Shown in pieces: positions 19,620 through 29,169 of a DNA stretch of 64,000 nt. Numbering within the stretch: position 1 is the first letter of the stretch; each line of letters begins with the position of its first letter. The DNA is from Actinophytocola algeriensis (GTDB lineage: Bacteria > Actinomycetota > Actinomycetes > Mycobacteriales > Pseudonocardiaceae), in NCBI RefSeq assembly GCF_014203735.1, contig NZ_JACHJQ010000002.1:1259780-1323779 (forward strand). Reading direction: 5' to 3'. The position numbers and the translations under genes are program-made. The notes below the pieces were generated by a model. The model worked only from the letters and a program-made list of their open reading frames with translations. It did not search any database and had not been told where the DNA came from.

Positions 19620-20912
19620 TCAGACGGCTGGCGGGTTGTTGGCGTGGCCGCGGGCGTACTCGGATGCGCGGGTTTCAGTCACGTGCGCGATGGCGTCGAA
19701 CCCGGTGAGGGCCGGCTGGTCGAGGAAGTAGTCCGCCATGCGCATTCGGGGGTGTTGGGCGGCGTCGATGGCGGTGTCGGCGGCGCCGCGGAGGTCGGCC
19801 AGGTACCAGGCCGCGTCGTCGGGGAATATCGACTCGATGGTGTCCGGTTCAGTCGGTGGCAGCGTCGCTTCGGTGAAGGACGGGGTTTCCGGGTTCTCGA
19901 CCTCGAAGGCGACGCCGGTCGTGCCGCGTCCCGCGGTGAGCGCCACCGCGAGGTAGTCGCCCCGGAGTGCCGCGCGAAGGTGGTGGCCGGCGGGGTAGAG
20001 GTCGCCGCCGCCGTCGTCGCGTTGGGTGGCGGTGTGGATGTGCCAGTTGTGGGCGGCGAGGATGACGCGGCATCCGGGGTCGTTTTCCAGGAGTCGGAGG
20101 ACCGATGCCGCGATGTAGTGGTCGCGGAAGGTCGATGCGGCGCTGATGCCTTCGGTTGGGAGTGAGCGGTGCAGGTGATCGAGTTGCCAGGCGCCCATGA
20201 GGTGGTGAAGGGCGTCTTCATGCGCGGCCCCGTGTCCCGCCAGGTGCCGCGCTGGGGCCGTGCGTCGCATGCGGGCGAGGAGGAGACCGAGTGTCGCGGA
20301 GAGAGCGTCGCGGTCGCTCTGGCTGAGGAGGGGATAGGTGGACAGCGCGGTGATCGGCCATGGATCGTGGAACTTCTCCGCCAGCGCGATGGCCTGCTGC
20401 GCGAGTTCAGCGCCTGGTGTGTCTGTTTGCAGCAGGTAAGCGTGGACCTGTTGCAGGGCCGGGAGAGGGGAGCCGAGAGAGCCGGGCAGATCGGCCCCGA
20501 CACACCGAAGCGGTGTGCCGTTGTTGACGGCATTGTGTTCGCGGATCCACGTCAGCGTCTCGTGAAACTCTGGGGTGTCGCCGAGCCCCAGGGCAACCCC
20601 GGCTGACGCGACCTGCGGGGCGGTGCCTGCGCCCCCATGCACCCAGTGGTCGAGGATCAGCGCTTCGGTGAACGGGGCCTCCAGAGCCAGCACGGTGAAG
20701 CCGTGCCGCTCGACGAGATATCGGATGAGCCGGTGCCGCAGCCGGTAGAACTCGTGGACGTGGTGTGAACTCTCGCCCAGCGCGACGACTCGCGCCGCAC
20801 CGACAAACTGTCCGAAGGGCGCGAGATCGTCGAGCGGATCCGCCGGATCGATAGTGGTCAACGGAACGCTCTTGTCGCGTATCCATGCACGCACGGTTCG
20901 GGCCATGTCCAC
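19620..20912 (-). CDS. Erythromycin esterase family protein
   Basis: A 430-residue protein of the EreA/EreB-like superfamily. Ere enzymes open macrolide lactones, but many family members have unknown substrates. Visible are the catalytic-type segment VVALGESSHHVHEFYRLRH (Glu47 and His50, matching the Glu/His spacing of EreB), LALEAPFTEALILDHW, a second block CVGADLPGSLGSP and the late VILAAHNWHIH. A GTG start at 20912 has GAGGAGG seven bases upstream and is preferred over ATG 20906. A palindrome lies 22 bases upstream, which hints at regulated expression. Confidence 0.85.
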   Translation of the reverse strand: MDMARTVRAWIRDKSVPLTTIDPADPLDDLAPFGQFVGAARVVALGESSHHVHEFYRLRHRLIRYLVERHGFTVLALEAPFTEALILDHWVHGGAGTAPQVASAGVALGLGDTPEFHETLTWIREHNAVNNGTPLRCVGADLPGSLGSPLPALQQVHAYLLQTDTPGAELAQQAIALAEKFHDPWPITALSTYPLLSQSDRDALSATLGLLLARMRRTAPARHLAGHGAAHEDALHHLMGAWQLDHLHRSLPTEGISAASTFRDHYIAASVLRLLENDPGCRVILAAHNWHIHTATQRDDGGGDLYPAGHHLRAALRGDYLAVALTAGRGTTGVAFEVENPETPSFTEATLPPTEPDTIESIFPDDAAWYLADLRGAADTAIDAAQHPRMRMADYFLDQPALTGFDAIAHVTETRASEYARGHANNPPAV

Positions 20913-20934
20913 CGGTTGTCCTCCTCATCGACCG

Positions 20935-20959
20935 CGTAGGCGTACAATATACACCTACG
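20935..20959. promoter_or_regulatory. Palindromic operator-like site upstream of the erythromycin-esterase gene
   Basis: CGTAGGCGTA - CAATA - TACACCTACG is a 10-bp inverted repeat with one mismatch. It lies between the esterase gene (minus) and the AfsR-like remnant (plus). The local AT-rich centre contains a TACAAT -10-like hexamer. The symmetry and position suggest a repressor or activator site overlapping the promoter. The cognate protein is unknown. Confidence 0.55.
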
Positions 20960-20969
20960 CTCGGGCGGC

Positions 20970-21790
20970 CACTCAGGACAGAGTGGAGGCATCTCGCCAC
21001 TCGGCTCGACCTGGGGAGACACGAAGGACCGCTTCGCTCGCAGCGTAAACCTGCTGGAACGCATCAAATCTGGCCGCTACCGCAGCCACGACCTGGTCAG
21101 GGTCTACGCCAGCGAGTGCGCGCGTGAGGAGCCAGACCCTCTCCGTCGCGCAGCAGTGCGCCGACTACTCACCTGGTACCTGCACACAGCCAACGCGGCG
21201 CAACGAGTACTGCTGCCCGAACTCCCGCCCATCGAACTGGATGACCCCGTCGGCCGGGTGCCGGAGTTCGAGAACTTTGCCGAGGCCCTGTCGTGGTACG
21301 ACGCGGAACGCGCGAACCTCCTGGCTGCGGTCCGACAGGCCGCCGCAGGCGACCATCACGACATCGGGTGGAGGCTTCCCATGGCGTTGCTGGGATTCTT
21401 CAACCTGCGTCGGGCGTGGGGGTGACTGGTTGCAGGCCTACGATATCGGGTTGCGTTCGGCCCGTCGCGTCGGTGACCGGCTTGGCGAGGGCGTGGATAC
21501 TCGCCAGTCTGGGCCACGCCTTCCGGGAGCTGGATCGCTTGGACGAAGCCGTCGACTACTCGCAGCAGGCGTTGGACATCTGCCGCGACATCGAGTTCCG
21601 TTGGGGTGAGGCGGCGGCCATCTACAACCTGGGTGGGGTATACCGGAGCCAGGGCCGGTTTGAGGATTCTCTGCGATGCTTGGAACAAGCGCTCATCGTG
21701 TTCCGAGAGACCGGTAACCGGCAAGGCGAGAGCCGAAACCTCACCGCGCTCGGCAACGCCTACCGGGAGATGCGGGACTTCCGTAACCTG
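20970..21790 (+). pseudogene. AfsR-like STAND regulator, C-terminal (TPR) remnant with two frameshifts
   Basis: The plus-strand sequence matches the region after the NB-ARC domain of AfsR/SARP-type regulators. It reads GRYRSHDLVRVYASECA, then RRLLTWYLHTANAAQRVLLP and ALSWYDAERANLLAAVRQAA, followed by tetratricopeptide repeats (LASLGHAFRELDRLDEAVDY; YNLGGVYRSQGRFEDSLRCL). The frame slips near 21425, where an extra G interrupts RRAWGDWLQAYD, and again near 21488. The SARP DNA-binding and NB-ARC parts are missing. Confidence 0.8.
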
Positions 21791-22222
21791 GAAGAGGTCG
21801 TCCCGGGCGAGGTGTGCACCGCCAGCGGCACCACAGGCAACGACCGGCTCGCCGACCTGGGCTGGAAGCCCAGTGCCGAACGGTCACTGTTGGCGTGCAT
21901 GCGGCAGTTCGTGGAAAACCCGAACAGTGATCGCACCGTGTCCACCGACATGTCGATACTCCAAGCGTTCGCCGAGAACCGCAAGCAGGGCAAGCGGGCC
22001 GCCTGGCAGGACGCGAGCAGCATCGAGATCGGCCAGGAGAGCTACGGCGTGGGCATCCCGAACGACCGTCCCAAGCTGTGCGAGGAGCTGAACCGCACGA
22101 TCACCGAGTTCATCAACGACCACTGGTCGGTGGAATTCGACCGACACCTCAAAGGCGTGCAGAACAAGGACGAGCACCTGCCGAAGGCAACCGCACCGTG
22201 CCGGAAGACCGGCTTCCTGTAA
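21790..22222 (+). pseudogene. Amino-acid ABC transporter substrate-binding protein, C-terminal remnant
   Basis: It continues in the same open frame as the last TPR. After about residue EEVVP the sequence changes to VCTASGTTGNDRLADLGW ... VSTDMSILQAFAENR ... GQESYGVGIPNDRPKLCEEL and ends with ..HLKGVQ. This is the second lobe of GluB-type glutamate/polar amino-acid-binding proteins. The lipoprotein signal and first lobe are absent. The join makes a chimeric open frame that should not be read as one gene. Confidence 0.75.
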
Positions 22223-22801
22223 GCCGAGGTCACCGGGCCAGGAACCACCCGGCCATCGACCACAGCTGACCTGGTGCCGCCGCGACGGCAGGATCCGCGC
22301 AACAAGATGTCAGACATGGTCTGGACTCAGCTGGCGCGGACTTCCGCCGAACCGGACTTGAGACTTCCCGTGCCGTTCTCGGCGGCGATCGCCACCGCGC
22401 GGTCCACATCCCCAATGAGCGCTACCGCCATGATCTTACGGCGACCCGCACCGACGTGCGGCCGACCCAACCGATAGAGCGCATAAGCCATGCCGAGAGG
22501 AGGTTCAGCAGTCGTCTCGGGCAGGAAGAGCCCAATCCGCCGCTCGTGTATCGAGGATGGCAAGGCTGGCGATCTGTCGAACACACGCTCCTCGGCATGG
22601 CCGGATGTTCGGGCACGGCGAACCAGGCCACCTGCCCGGCTCCGGGGACAGCCCGGTCACGTCCACGCCGCTGTGCGCCCACACCCACTTCGCGGAGTCC
22701 GAGCACCAGTTCAGCCCTGCAGACAACCCGCAAGCAAGATCTACGCGCGCCTACAGGCGAGAAATAGCCTCACCGACGTCAGGACGCCGGTCACGTGGTG
22801 G
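22223..22801. other. Intergenic, downstream end of the peptide operon
   Basis: A minus-strand frame at 22327-22584 (GMAYALYRLGRPHVGAGRRK...) has no recognisable family. I see no other feature. This stretch separates decayed region 1 from the biosynthetic operon. Confidence 0.4.
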
Positions 22802-23977
22802 TCAGCGGGAACGTGCGAGGTCGGTGACCCGGGGCACGAGGTCGGCCGGTGATGGCATGGCCGCCACCTCCGCGCGTACCTCGGCCGCGGCGGTGCGCAG
22901 GGACTCGTCGTCGACGAGTTGTCGCACGACCGCCGCGGTGACCCGCTCGCGGTCGATGTCGATCTCGAGGCCCACGCCGCGCCTGACCACCGCGCGTGCG
23001 TTGCCGAACTCGTCGCCGACGAACGGGAGCACCAGCTGTGGCACGCCAGCGGCGAGCGCGGCCATCATGCTGCCCGAGCCCCCGTGGTGGATCATCGCGT
23101 GTGTGGTGGCCGCCAGTGCGTCGACCGGGAGCCATTCGTTGGCAGTACGGACATTGGGCGGCAACGGACCGAGCACCGACGTGTCCACGCCCGCGAGGGC
23201 CAGCACGAACTCGGCGTCCACCCCGGCGGCCACGTCGGCGATCCAGCGCAGCGGACGCAGGCGCGGCCACAACATCGGCAGGATGCTGCCCATCGTGATC
23301 GTGATCCGCGGGCGGTCCGGGGTGCGCCGCAACCACTCCGGGAGCACGATGCCACCGTGGTACGGCACGTGCCGCATGGCCCAGCCGCGATCGCCGGTCA
23401 CCATGCTCGGTGGGGCGATGTTCAGCAGCTCGTACCGGTCCGGGAAACCGGCGACGCCGTGCCTGCGGTAGGCGTCGTCGAGTTCGGCGGCGAGCTTCAG
23501 CGTGATCTCCCTGTTGCTGGTCAGCCCGTCGGCGTGTTCGATGGCGGGCACGCCGAGCTTGGCGGCGACGAGCGGGCCAGCGCCCTGCAGTCGGCTGTGC
23601 ACCACCAAGTCCGGCCGCCACCACCGCGCGAACTCGACGGCACCGTCGGCCATCGCGTCGGACAACGCGCCGAACGGCCGGTCCACCTCGTGGTACGGGG
23701 TGTCGGCCGCGCGGCGTGCCATACCGCGGAGTTCCTTGTCGGAGAGGCCGCCGAGACCGACGTCCGCGGTCCCCGTGCGGTACACCTCGGTGACCTGCGC
23801 GACGGTGGCCAGCTCGACGACCGCCAGGCCGGACCTGGCGAGTGCCGGCAGGTGCGTCGCGGTCGCGCCCGCGGTGCCGAGCACGACGTCATGGCCCGCG
23901 GCGCGCAGCGCCCAGACCAGCGACACGACCGGCAGGTTGTGGCCGAACCCGGGTGAGGTCAGGAACAGGATCTTCAT
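22802..23977 (-). CDS. Glycosyltransferase, GT1/MGT (GT-B) family
   Basis: A 391-residue GT-B fold enzyme of the kind that decorates antibiotics with NDP-sugars. The acceptor lobe begins MKILFLTSPGFGHNLPVVSL. The nucleotide-sugar lobe contains ITMGSILPMLW, VRTANEWLPVDALAATTHAM and the HHGGSGSMMAALAAGVPQLV motif that binds the donor phosphate. Its ATG overlaps the MFS stop (ATGA), so it is the last gene of the operon. No sugar-biosynthesis genes are in the cluster, so the donor should be a common NDP-hexose or be made elsewhere. A phenolic OH of Dpg is a plausible acceptor (inference). Confidence 0.9.
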   Translation of the reverse strand: MKILFLTSPGFGHNLPVVSLVWALRAAGHDVVLGTAGATATHLPALARSGLAVVELATVAQVTEVYRTGTADVGLGGLSDKELRGMARRAADTPYHEVDRPFGALSDAMADGAVEFARWWRPDLVVHSRLQGAGPLVAAKLGVPAIEHADGLTSNREITLKLAAELDDAYRRHGVAGFPDRYELLNIAPPSMVTGDRGWAMRHVPYHGGIVLPEWLRRTPDRPRITITMGSILPMLWPRLRPLRWIADVAAGVDAEFVLALAGVDTSVLGPLPPNVRTANEWLPVDALAATTHAMIHHGGSGSMMAALAAGVPQLVLPFVGDEFGNARAVVRRGVGLEIDIDRERVTAAVVRQLVDDESLRTAAAEVRAEVAAMPSPADLVPRVTDLARSR

Positions 23978-25224
23978 GAGCGGTTCTCCGTTTCGGTCGG
24001 CCATTGGACCGACCGGATGCGGCGGTCGCTGATGCTGACGCCGAGTGCGATCGCGAGCACCGTGGCCAGGGTGAGGATGGCGGCCTGCGCGGACAGGTGC
24101 TCCACCAGCAGACCGGAGGCGAGCATGCCGGCCGACGAGCCGACACCGAGCACGGTCATGAACGCGGTGACGGTCCTGCCACGTTGTTCGTCGGGGACCT
24201 GCCGGAAGATGAGGATGTCCATGAGCACGCGCATGGAGGGGCCGCCGAGGCCGAGCAGGAACAGCGCGATCGCGAGCCACCACGCGCCGAACGGGAGGGA
24301 CAGGGCGGCGATCAGCAGAACGGCCGTGCCACCGAGCCACAGCATGAGCGCGCCGGGCGTCAGCCGGTCGTGCAGCGGGCGGACCAGCACGGTGCCCGCG
24401 AGGCCGCCGACCGCCAGCCCCGCCATGGTCAGCCCGACCGTGCCCGGCGACGCGCCGTCGCGGGTGAGCACCACGATGACGACGAGGACGAGCGGCGCCG
24501 AGACCGCGTTGAGCACCGCGGCGAACATGGTGCTGTGCCGGAGAATGGGCACCTTCCAGAGCTGGGCCAGGCCAGCGAGCATCCGCCGGTCACCATCCAC
24601 AGTGGGCTTCCGCGCGCGCGCCGGTGGGCGGACGAACAGGGCGCAGACGAGTGAGACCACAAAGGACACCGCGGTCGCGAGGAAGGGCAGGACGGTGGCG
24701 GTCGCGTAGAGCAGACCGCCGAGCGACGGCCCGCCGAGCGCCGCGGCATGGCTGCGCACCTCCTCCTGGGTCAGCGCCGCGGTGAGTTGCCGTGGTGGGA
24801 CGACCGCGCGGACCAGCAGCATGCGCGCGGAGCCGCCGAGTGGCTGGACCGCGCCGACGATGGCGGCGACGGCGAGCAGGTGGGGCAACGTGATCGCGTC
24901 GTGCAGCACGGCCACCAGCACGCTCGTGGTCGCGATGGCGCGGACGGTCTCCATGATGATCAGCAGGAGCCGCTGATCGTGGGTGTCGGCGAGCTTGCCG
25001 GCAGGCAGCCCCGCCAGCAGCGACACCGCCATCTGGGTGGCGCCGAACGCACCGGCCCACGCCGGTGAGCCGGTGACGGCGAGCACCACGAGTGGGTAGA
25101 CGAGATCCGTGATCTCCCTGCCCAGCAAGGCAAGTCCCGAACCGCTCCACAGCAACTGGAAGTTGCGGTTGCGCCGGAGCGGGACCTCCGCCGGGGCGGG
25201 GTCGAGTGTTTCCGGAGTGACCAT
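23974..25224 (-). CDS. MFS transporter, probable product exporter
   Basis: A 416-residue integral membrane protein with about 12 predicted helices. Features include NFQLLWSGSGLALLGREITD at the N-terminus and the loop GLPAGKLADTHDQRLLLI after helix 2 (MFS motif A-like). It resembles the MFS_3/enterobactin-exporter type that often accompanies actinomycete peptide clusters. ATG 25224 lies eight bases from GGAAGG. An ATG at 25230 overlapping the dpgD stop is also possible. Export or self-protection for the peptide is inferred from operon position. Confidence 0.85.
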   Translation of the reverse strand: MVTPETLDPAPAEVPLRRNRNFQLLWSGSGLALLGREITDLVYPLVVLAVTGSPAWAGAFGATQMAVSLLAGLPAGKLADTHDQRLLLIIMETVRAIATTSVLVAVLHDAITLPHLLAVAAIVGAVQPLGGSARMLLVRAVVPPRQLTAALTQEEVRSHAAALGGPSLGGLLYATATVLPFLATAVSFVVSLVCALFVRPPARARKPTVDGDRRMLAGLAQLWKVPILRHSTMFAAVLNAVSAPLVLVVIVVLTRDGASPGTVGLTMAGLAVGGLAGTVLVRPLHDRLTPGALMLWLGGTAVLLIAALSLPFGAWWLAIALFLLGLGGPSMRVLMDILIFRQVPDEQRGRTVTAFMTVLGVGSSAGMLASGLLVEHLSAQAAILTLATVLAIALGVSISDRRIRSVQWPTETENRS

Positions 25225-25229
25225 GACCA

Positions 25230-26024
25230 TCACCTTCCTTGCCACACGGGTTCGCGACCCTCGACGAACGCCATCGGGCCCTCCACCGCGTCCTGGCTCA
25301 CCGACCGGCGCTCCTCCCACTCGTAACGCGCGCTGAACGCGTCGGCGAGTGGCATGTCGAGGGAGCGCATGGCCGCTTGTTTGATGGCACGGGTGGCCAG
25401 GGGGCCGCAGCGAAGCAGTTCGTCGACCCATCGGGCCACGGAGCCGTCCAGTTCCTCCTCCGCCACCACCTCGTTGACCAGACCGAGGTGCAGTGCCTGG
25501 GCAGCGGACATACGGCGGCCGGTGAGCAGGTAGCCCATGGCGGTCTTCAGCGGCAGCTGCCGCACCAGGCGGAAGACACCGCCCGCGCCGGGAACCAGGC
25601 CCAGTCTGGCCTCCGGCAACGCGAACACGGCGTTCTCCCCGGCGATGATGAGGTCGCAGGCGAGCGCGAGTTCGAACCCGCCGCCCAGCGCGTAGCCCTG
25701 CACGCAGGCGATGACGGGTTTCACCAGTTCGAACCGTTCGGTGAGCCGCGGCCACCCCGGTTGTCCCCTGCTGCCGAACGTGGTGGGGCGCCCGCCGTCG
25801 CGTACCCGTTCCTTGAGGTCCTGTCCGGTGGAGAACGCCCGCGACCCCGCGCCGGACAGGACGGCGACCCACAGCCGGTCGTCGGCGGCGAAGTCGTCCC
25901 ACACGTCGGCGAGCTCCTCGTGCATGCGCAAGTCCATGGCGTTGAGGACGTCCGGCCGGTCGAGGGTGACGTAGGCGACGCGACCCCGTTTCTCGTACCG
26001 CACCCGCCGCGTGCCCGCCGTCAT
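25230..26024 (-). CDS. dpgD: Enoyl-CoA hydratase-like DpgD (Dpg pathway)
   Basis: A 264-residue crotonase-fold protein. In glycopeptide producers DpgB and DpgD assist the type III PKS DpgA, promoting dehydration and aromatisation to 3,5-dihydroxyphenylacetyl-CoA. Crotonase hallmarks seen are [13 protein letters not shown], the oxyanion-hole segment [33 protein letters not shown] and [13 protein letters not shown]. Size, fold and gene order dpgA-B-C-D fit. The start at 26024 overlaps the dpgC stop by 4 bp. Confidence 0.92.
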   Translation of the reverse strand: MTAGTRRVRYEKRGRVAYVTLDRPDVLNAMDLRMHEELADVWDDFAADDRLWVAVLSGAGSRAFSTGQDLKERVRDGGRPTTFGSRGQPGWPRLTERFELVKPVIACVQGYALGGGFELALACDLIIAGENAVFALPEARLGLVPGAGGVFRLVRQLPLKTAMGYLLTGRRMSAAQALHLGLVNEVVAEEELDGSVARWVDELLRCGPLATRAIKQAAMRSLDMPLADAFSARYEWEERRSVSQDAVEGPMAFVEGREPVWQGR

Positions 26025-27322
26025 GACGCACTCGTGGTGAAGCGGGAGACCTTGTTCAGCACGTCCTTGGCGTAGAGCCGGCCTGCCTGCTGGACGGTGA
26101 ACTCGGCGAGGAACTCCCGGAACGACTCCTGGGACTCGTCGGCGAGGTTGAGCATGCGGCGGTTCGCGACCACCGCGGGGCTCGCCAGCCGCGACGCCTC
26201 GGCCGCGATCGCCGCCGCCATGTCGTCTGGCGCGCACACCTCGTCGAACAGCAGGCGCGCGACCGGGTCGGCGGCCGCCACCCGCCCGTCGGCGAGGATA
26301 ATCTGCCTGGCCTGCCGTGCGCCGACCAGCCTGCCGAGACGCAGGGCAGCGACGCCCGGGATGATCCCTTCGCGGGCGGCCGGGATGGTGAAGTAGGCGT
26401 CCCGTTCGACGATGACCCGGTCGCAGGCCAGCATCAGCTGCGCGCCGCCGCCGATCGCGAACGAGTCCACCGCGGCCAGCCAAGGCTTCTGCACGGCACC
26501 GCGGTCCCAGTGGTGGTCGCGCACCCCGGTCAGGCCGTGGATGATCTTCGCGAGGTAGCCCATCTCCCTGCCGAGCAGGAAACCGGTGAACGAGATGCGG
26601 CCCGCGTGCAGGCTCTTGAGGTTGATGCCGGAGCTGAACACCCGCCTGCCCGCGTAGCGCGGGTGGCTCATCACGCCGCCACGGATCACCCCGACCTCGG
26701 CCGCCGACGCGAGCAGGATCAGGTCGACTGCGGTTTCCATGTCCTCGACCTGCTGGTTGTCCTCGGCGTTGAGGCAGTCGTCGCGCTGCATGGTGAGGTG
26801 GGCGACGCCGGCCGAACACTGGACGTAAACCGAGTCGAGCGACAGGTGGCCGGTGCGTTCGAACTCCGGCAGCAGGCGCAGCGCACGCGGTGTCGGCCTG
26901 CGCATGGCCTCGAGCAGGTGCGACCCCGCGGTGCTGGAACGGAGCAGGTGGCTGATCAGGATGCTCTGATCGACATCGAGGCCCTCCTTGTCCTCGGGCG
27001 GGCGGTTCTGCTCCGCGTCGGACTCCGCCATCGTCGGCGCGAGGCCGGGCACCGCCGTGGCGGCGGCGTCACACACCTCCGCCAGCCGGAGGAAACGGGT
27101 GCGGCCCGCGGTGATCGCGTCGTAGAGCCGGTCGGTGTACGCGCGGAGGAACCCGGCGGTGCGGAGCCTGACCTCGTGCCGCGCCGAGGCGACGGCCTCG
27201 CGTTGCCTCGGCGTGCGCAGGCTGGGCGGTGCGCAGTCGGCGAGCACCCCGGACAGCGTCGCGTGCGCCGCGGTGACCGCGCGGGCCTCCGGCAGCGCCG
27301 CGAGCGAGTCAACCCGCGACAT
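26021..27322 (-). CDS. dpgC: DpgC, cofactor-free dioxygenase making 3,5-dihydroxyphenylglyoxylate
   Basis: A 433-residue enzyme. The DpgC family uses O2 without metal or cofactor to convert 3,5-dihydroxyphenylacetyl-CoA to 3,5-dihydroxyphenylglyoxylate. An N-terminal helical domain (~1-190) precedes a crotonase-like core with [37 protein letters not shown] and [21 protein letters not shown]. Length equals known DpgC proteins. Start ATG is 27322 (MSRVDSL), 14 bp inside the end of dpgB. Keto-acid product is transaminated by the HpgT-like enzyme of the same operon. Confidence 0.94.
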   Translation of the reverse strand: MSRVDSLAALPEARAVTAAHATLSGVLADCAPPSLRTPRQREAVASARHEVRLRTAGFLRAYTDRLYDAITAGRTRFLRLAEVCDAAATAVPGLAPTMAESDAEQNRPPEDKEGLDVDQSILISHLLRSSTAGSHLLEAMRRPTPRALRLLPEFERTGHLSLDSVYVQCSAGVAHLTMQRDDCLNAEDNQQVEDMETAVDLILLASAAEVGVIRGGVMSHPRYAGRRVFSSGINLKSLHAGRISFTGFLLGREMGYLAKIIHGLTGVRDHHWDRGAVQKPWLAAVDSFAIGGGAQLMLACDRVIVERDAYFTIPAAREGIIPGVAALRLGRLVGARQARQIILADGRVAAADPVARLLFDEVCAPDDMAAAIAAEASRLASPAVVANRRMLNLADESQESFREFLAEFTVQQAGRLYAKDVLNKVSRFTTSAS

Positions 27323-27971
27323 TGGCCACCTCCCTGGTGCGGCGCGACAAACGGTCACACGCGGCGAGGTGCCTGCCGAGTGCTTCCTCGAACGTCGTGG
27401 TGGTCGCGTCGAGCATCAGCTGGCGGCGCACGGCGACGTCCGCGCCGTCCGCGGTTTCCAGGCGCGCGACCACGGCGGCGATGGCGGCGCCGGTGTCCTC
27501 GGCCACCTCGTCGACCAGGTGGACGCCGACCGCCTCGGCGGCCGACAGCGGGTAGCCGAACAGAATCCACCTGCGCACCCGCGCGAACCCGACCTGGTTC
27601 GCCAGCCGGTACAGGCCCATGCCGGGCCACACCCCACCCGGCCCGGCGGGCAGGTGCAGCCGGGTGCGTGGCGCCGCCACACGCAGGTCGGTGGCCAGCA
27701 GCGCCTCGACCGCGATGCCGCCGCAGTCCCCGTGCACGACCGCGACGGTCGGCCGGTTCAGCCGTTCCAGCCTGCGCAGCACGCGTTCCCATTTGTTGAC
27801 CAGCGCGACGTCCGGTGCGTCCGCGTCGGCCGCGCCGGGTTCGCCGGTGCCGGTGATGACCGGCACGACACCGGCCGGCGCGTCCTCGACCTGGTCGATG
27901 AACACGTCCAGCGCCGCGATGACATTCGCCGAGACCGGCATGCGGCCGTCGATGTGGTGGTGCGCCTGCAT
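27309..27971 (-). CDS. dpgB: Enoyl-CoA hydratase-like DpgB
   Basis: A 220-residue small crotonase homologue that, in known pathways, raises DpgA turnover. It contains RPTVAVVHGDCGGIAVEALLATDLRV, a crotonase-like segment lacking the full oxyanion signature, as in other DpgB proteins, and ANQVGFARVRRWILFGYPLSA. It lies between dpgA (22-bp gap) and dpgC (14-bp overlap). Confidence 0.92.
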   Translation of the reverse strand: MQAHHHIDGRMPVSANVIAALDVFIDQVEDAPAGVVPVITGTGEPGAADADAPDVALVNKWERVLRRLERLNRPTVAVVHGDCGGIAVEALLATDLRVAAPRTRLHLPAGPGGVWPGMGLYRLANQVGFARVRRWILFGYPLSAAEAVGVHLVDEVAEDTGAAIAAVVARLETADGADVAVRRQLMLDATTTTFEEALGRHLAACDRLSRRTREVANVAG

Positions 27972-27993
27972 TTTCTTGCTCCTCGTGTGAATG

Positions 27994-29130
27994 TCACCAG
28001 CGGACCAGCGCGGTCTCGATGGTGGAGCCGGGGCCCATGGTCATGAACACGCCGTACTCACCGGGCCGGATGGTGCCCTCGGCCAGCAACCGCTCGTAGG
28101 AGAACAGGAACGACCCGCTAGAGAGGTTTCCGTAGTCCCGCAGCACCCCGACGGTGTGCCGCAGGTCGTACCGGGTCAGCCCGAGGTTCACGCCGACCGC
28201 GTCGATGACCTTCTTGCCACCGGAGTGGACCAGCCAGTGGGCGATGTCGTCCTGCCGCAACCCGGCCCTCGCCAGCAACCGGTCCACAGTGGACCGGGCG
28301 TGCCGCCCGACCACGTAAGGGATGTCGGGGTCCAGGTAGAAGCTGAACGCGTTCTTCGCCGTGTCCCACTCGTAGCGCATCGCCTGCATCGCCTCGGTGA
28401 TGACGCAGCTGGTGAAGTCCACGATCCTGGGCGCCGGCCGCTGGTCGGTGTGCGTATCCGGTGTCGTCCCGGCAACCAGCGCGATGGCGGCGGAACCGTC
28501 CCCGAAGAGACTGTTCACCACCGAGGTCCGCATCGTCCCGTCGAACACGTACGCGGCGGAACACGCCTCGATGCACACCATCACCGCCAGCTCACCCGGA
28601 TGGCTCCGCGCCCACCCGGAGACCACGTTGAGGCTGTTCAGACCGGCGTTGCAGCCCATCCCGACCACGTCGACGCGGCTGGTGTTCCTGCCCATCTCCA
28701 GCTGCGGCATCAGCAGCGCGCTGAACCCGGGGGTGAGGAAACCGGTCGAGGTGACACAGCACAGGTAACCGATGTCCTGCGGTTCGGCACCGATGTGCTT
28801 GAGACACTCCTGCACCGCCCTGGTCCCCATGCTGACGCCCTGTGCCTTGTGCTTGGCCAGCAGTTCACCGGTCGTCTCCGCCCGGATCCCGTCCGGACCG
28901 GACTCGGGCAGCGTGAGGAACCGGCGTTCGATCGCGCTGTTGAGGTAGACCGAACGGACCCGGGGGTCGGTGATGCCGAGCCGGTCGATGAGATCCCGTT
29001 GCGAATACGCCGTTTCCGGCACCGCGGTGCCCACCGCGAAAATCCTGGCCAGCTCGGTCGACCCGAGCTCCGGTGTGTCCAGGGTCCGGACCAGGCCGGG
29101 GTGCGACATCATCGGAACGTCCACCCCCAC
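27994..29130 (-). CDS. dpgA: DpgA, type III polyketide synthase
   Basis: A 378-residue chalcone-synthase-like homodimer enzyme that condenses four malonyl-CoA to the 3,5-dihydroxyphenylacetyl-CoA skeleton. The nucleophile is Cys160 in VVGMGCNAGLNS, at the same number as in the Amycolatopsis enzyme. The catalytic His/Asn are in WLVHSGGKKVID and LRDYGNLSSGSFLF. The C-terminal GPGSTIET motif is typical of type III PKSs. The start is ambiguous (GTG 29130, GTG 29124 or ATG 29112). It lies 39 bases after the NRPS thioesterase gene. Confidence 0.95.
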   Translation of the reverse strand: MGVDVPMMSHPGLVRTLDTPELGSTELARIFAVGTAVPETAYSQRDLIDRLGITDPRVRSVYLNSAIERRFLTLPESGPDGIRAETTGELLAKHKAQGVSMGTRAVQECLKHIGAEPQDIGYLCCVTSTGFLTPGFSALLMPQLEMGRNTSRVDVVGMGCNAGLNSLNVVSGWARSHPGELAVMVCIEACSAAYVFDGTMRTSVVNSLFGDGSAAIALVAGTTPDTHTDQRPAPRIVDFTSCVITEAMQAMRYEWDTAKNAFSFYLDPDIPYVVGRHARSTVDRLLARAGLRQDDIAHWLVHSGGKKVIDAVGVNLGLTRYDLRHTVGVLRDYGNLSSGSFLFSYERLLAEGTIRPGEYGVFMTMGPGSTIETALVRW

Positions 29131-29169
29131 ATGCGGGTCTTGCTCCGGATCAGTGTCTTGGTCCGCCGC

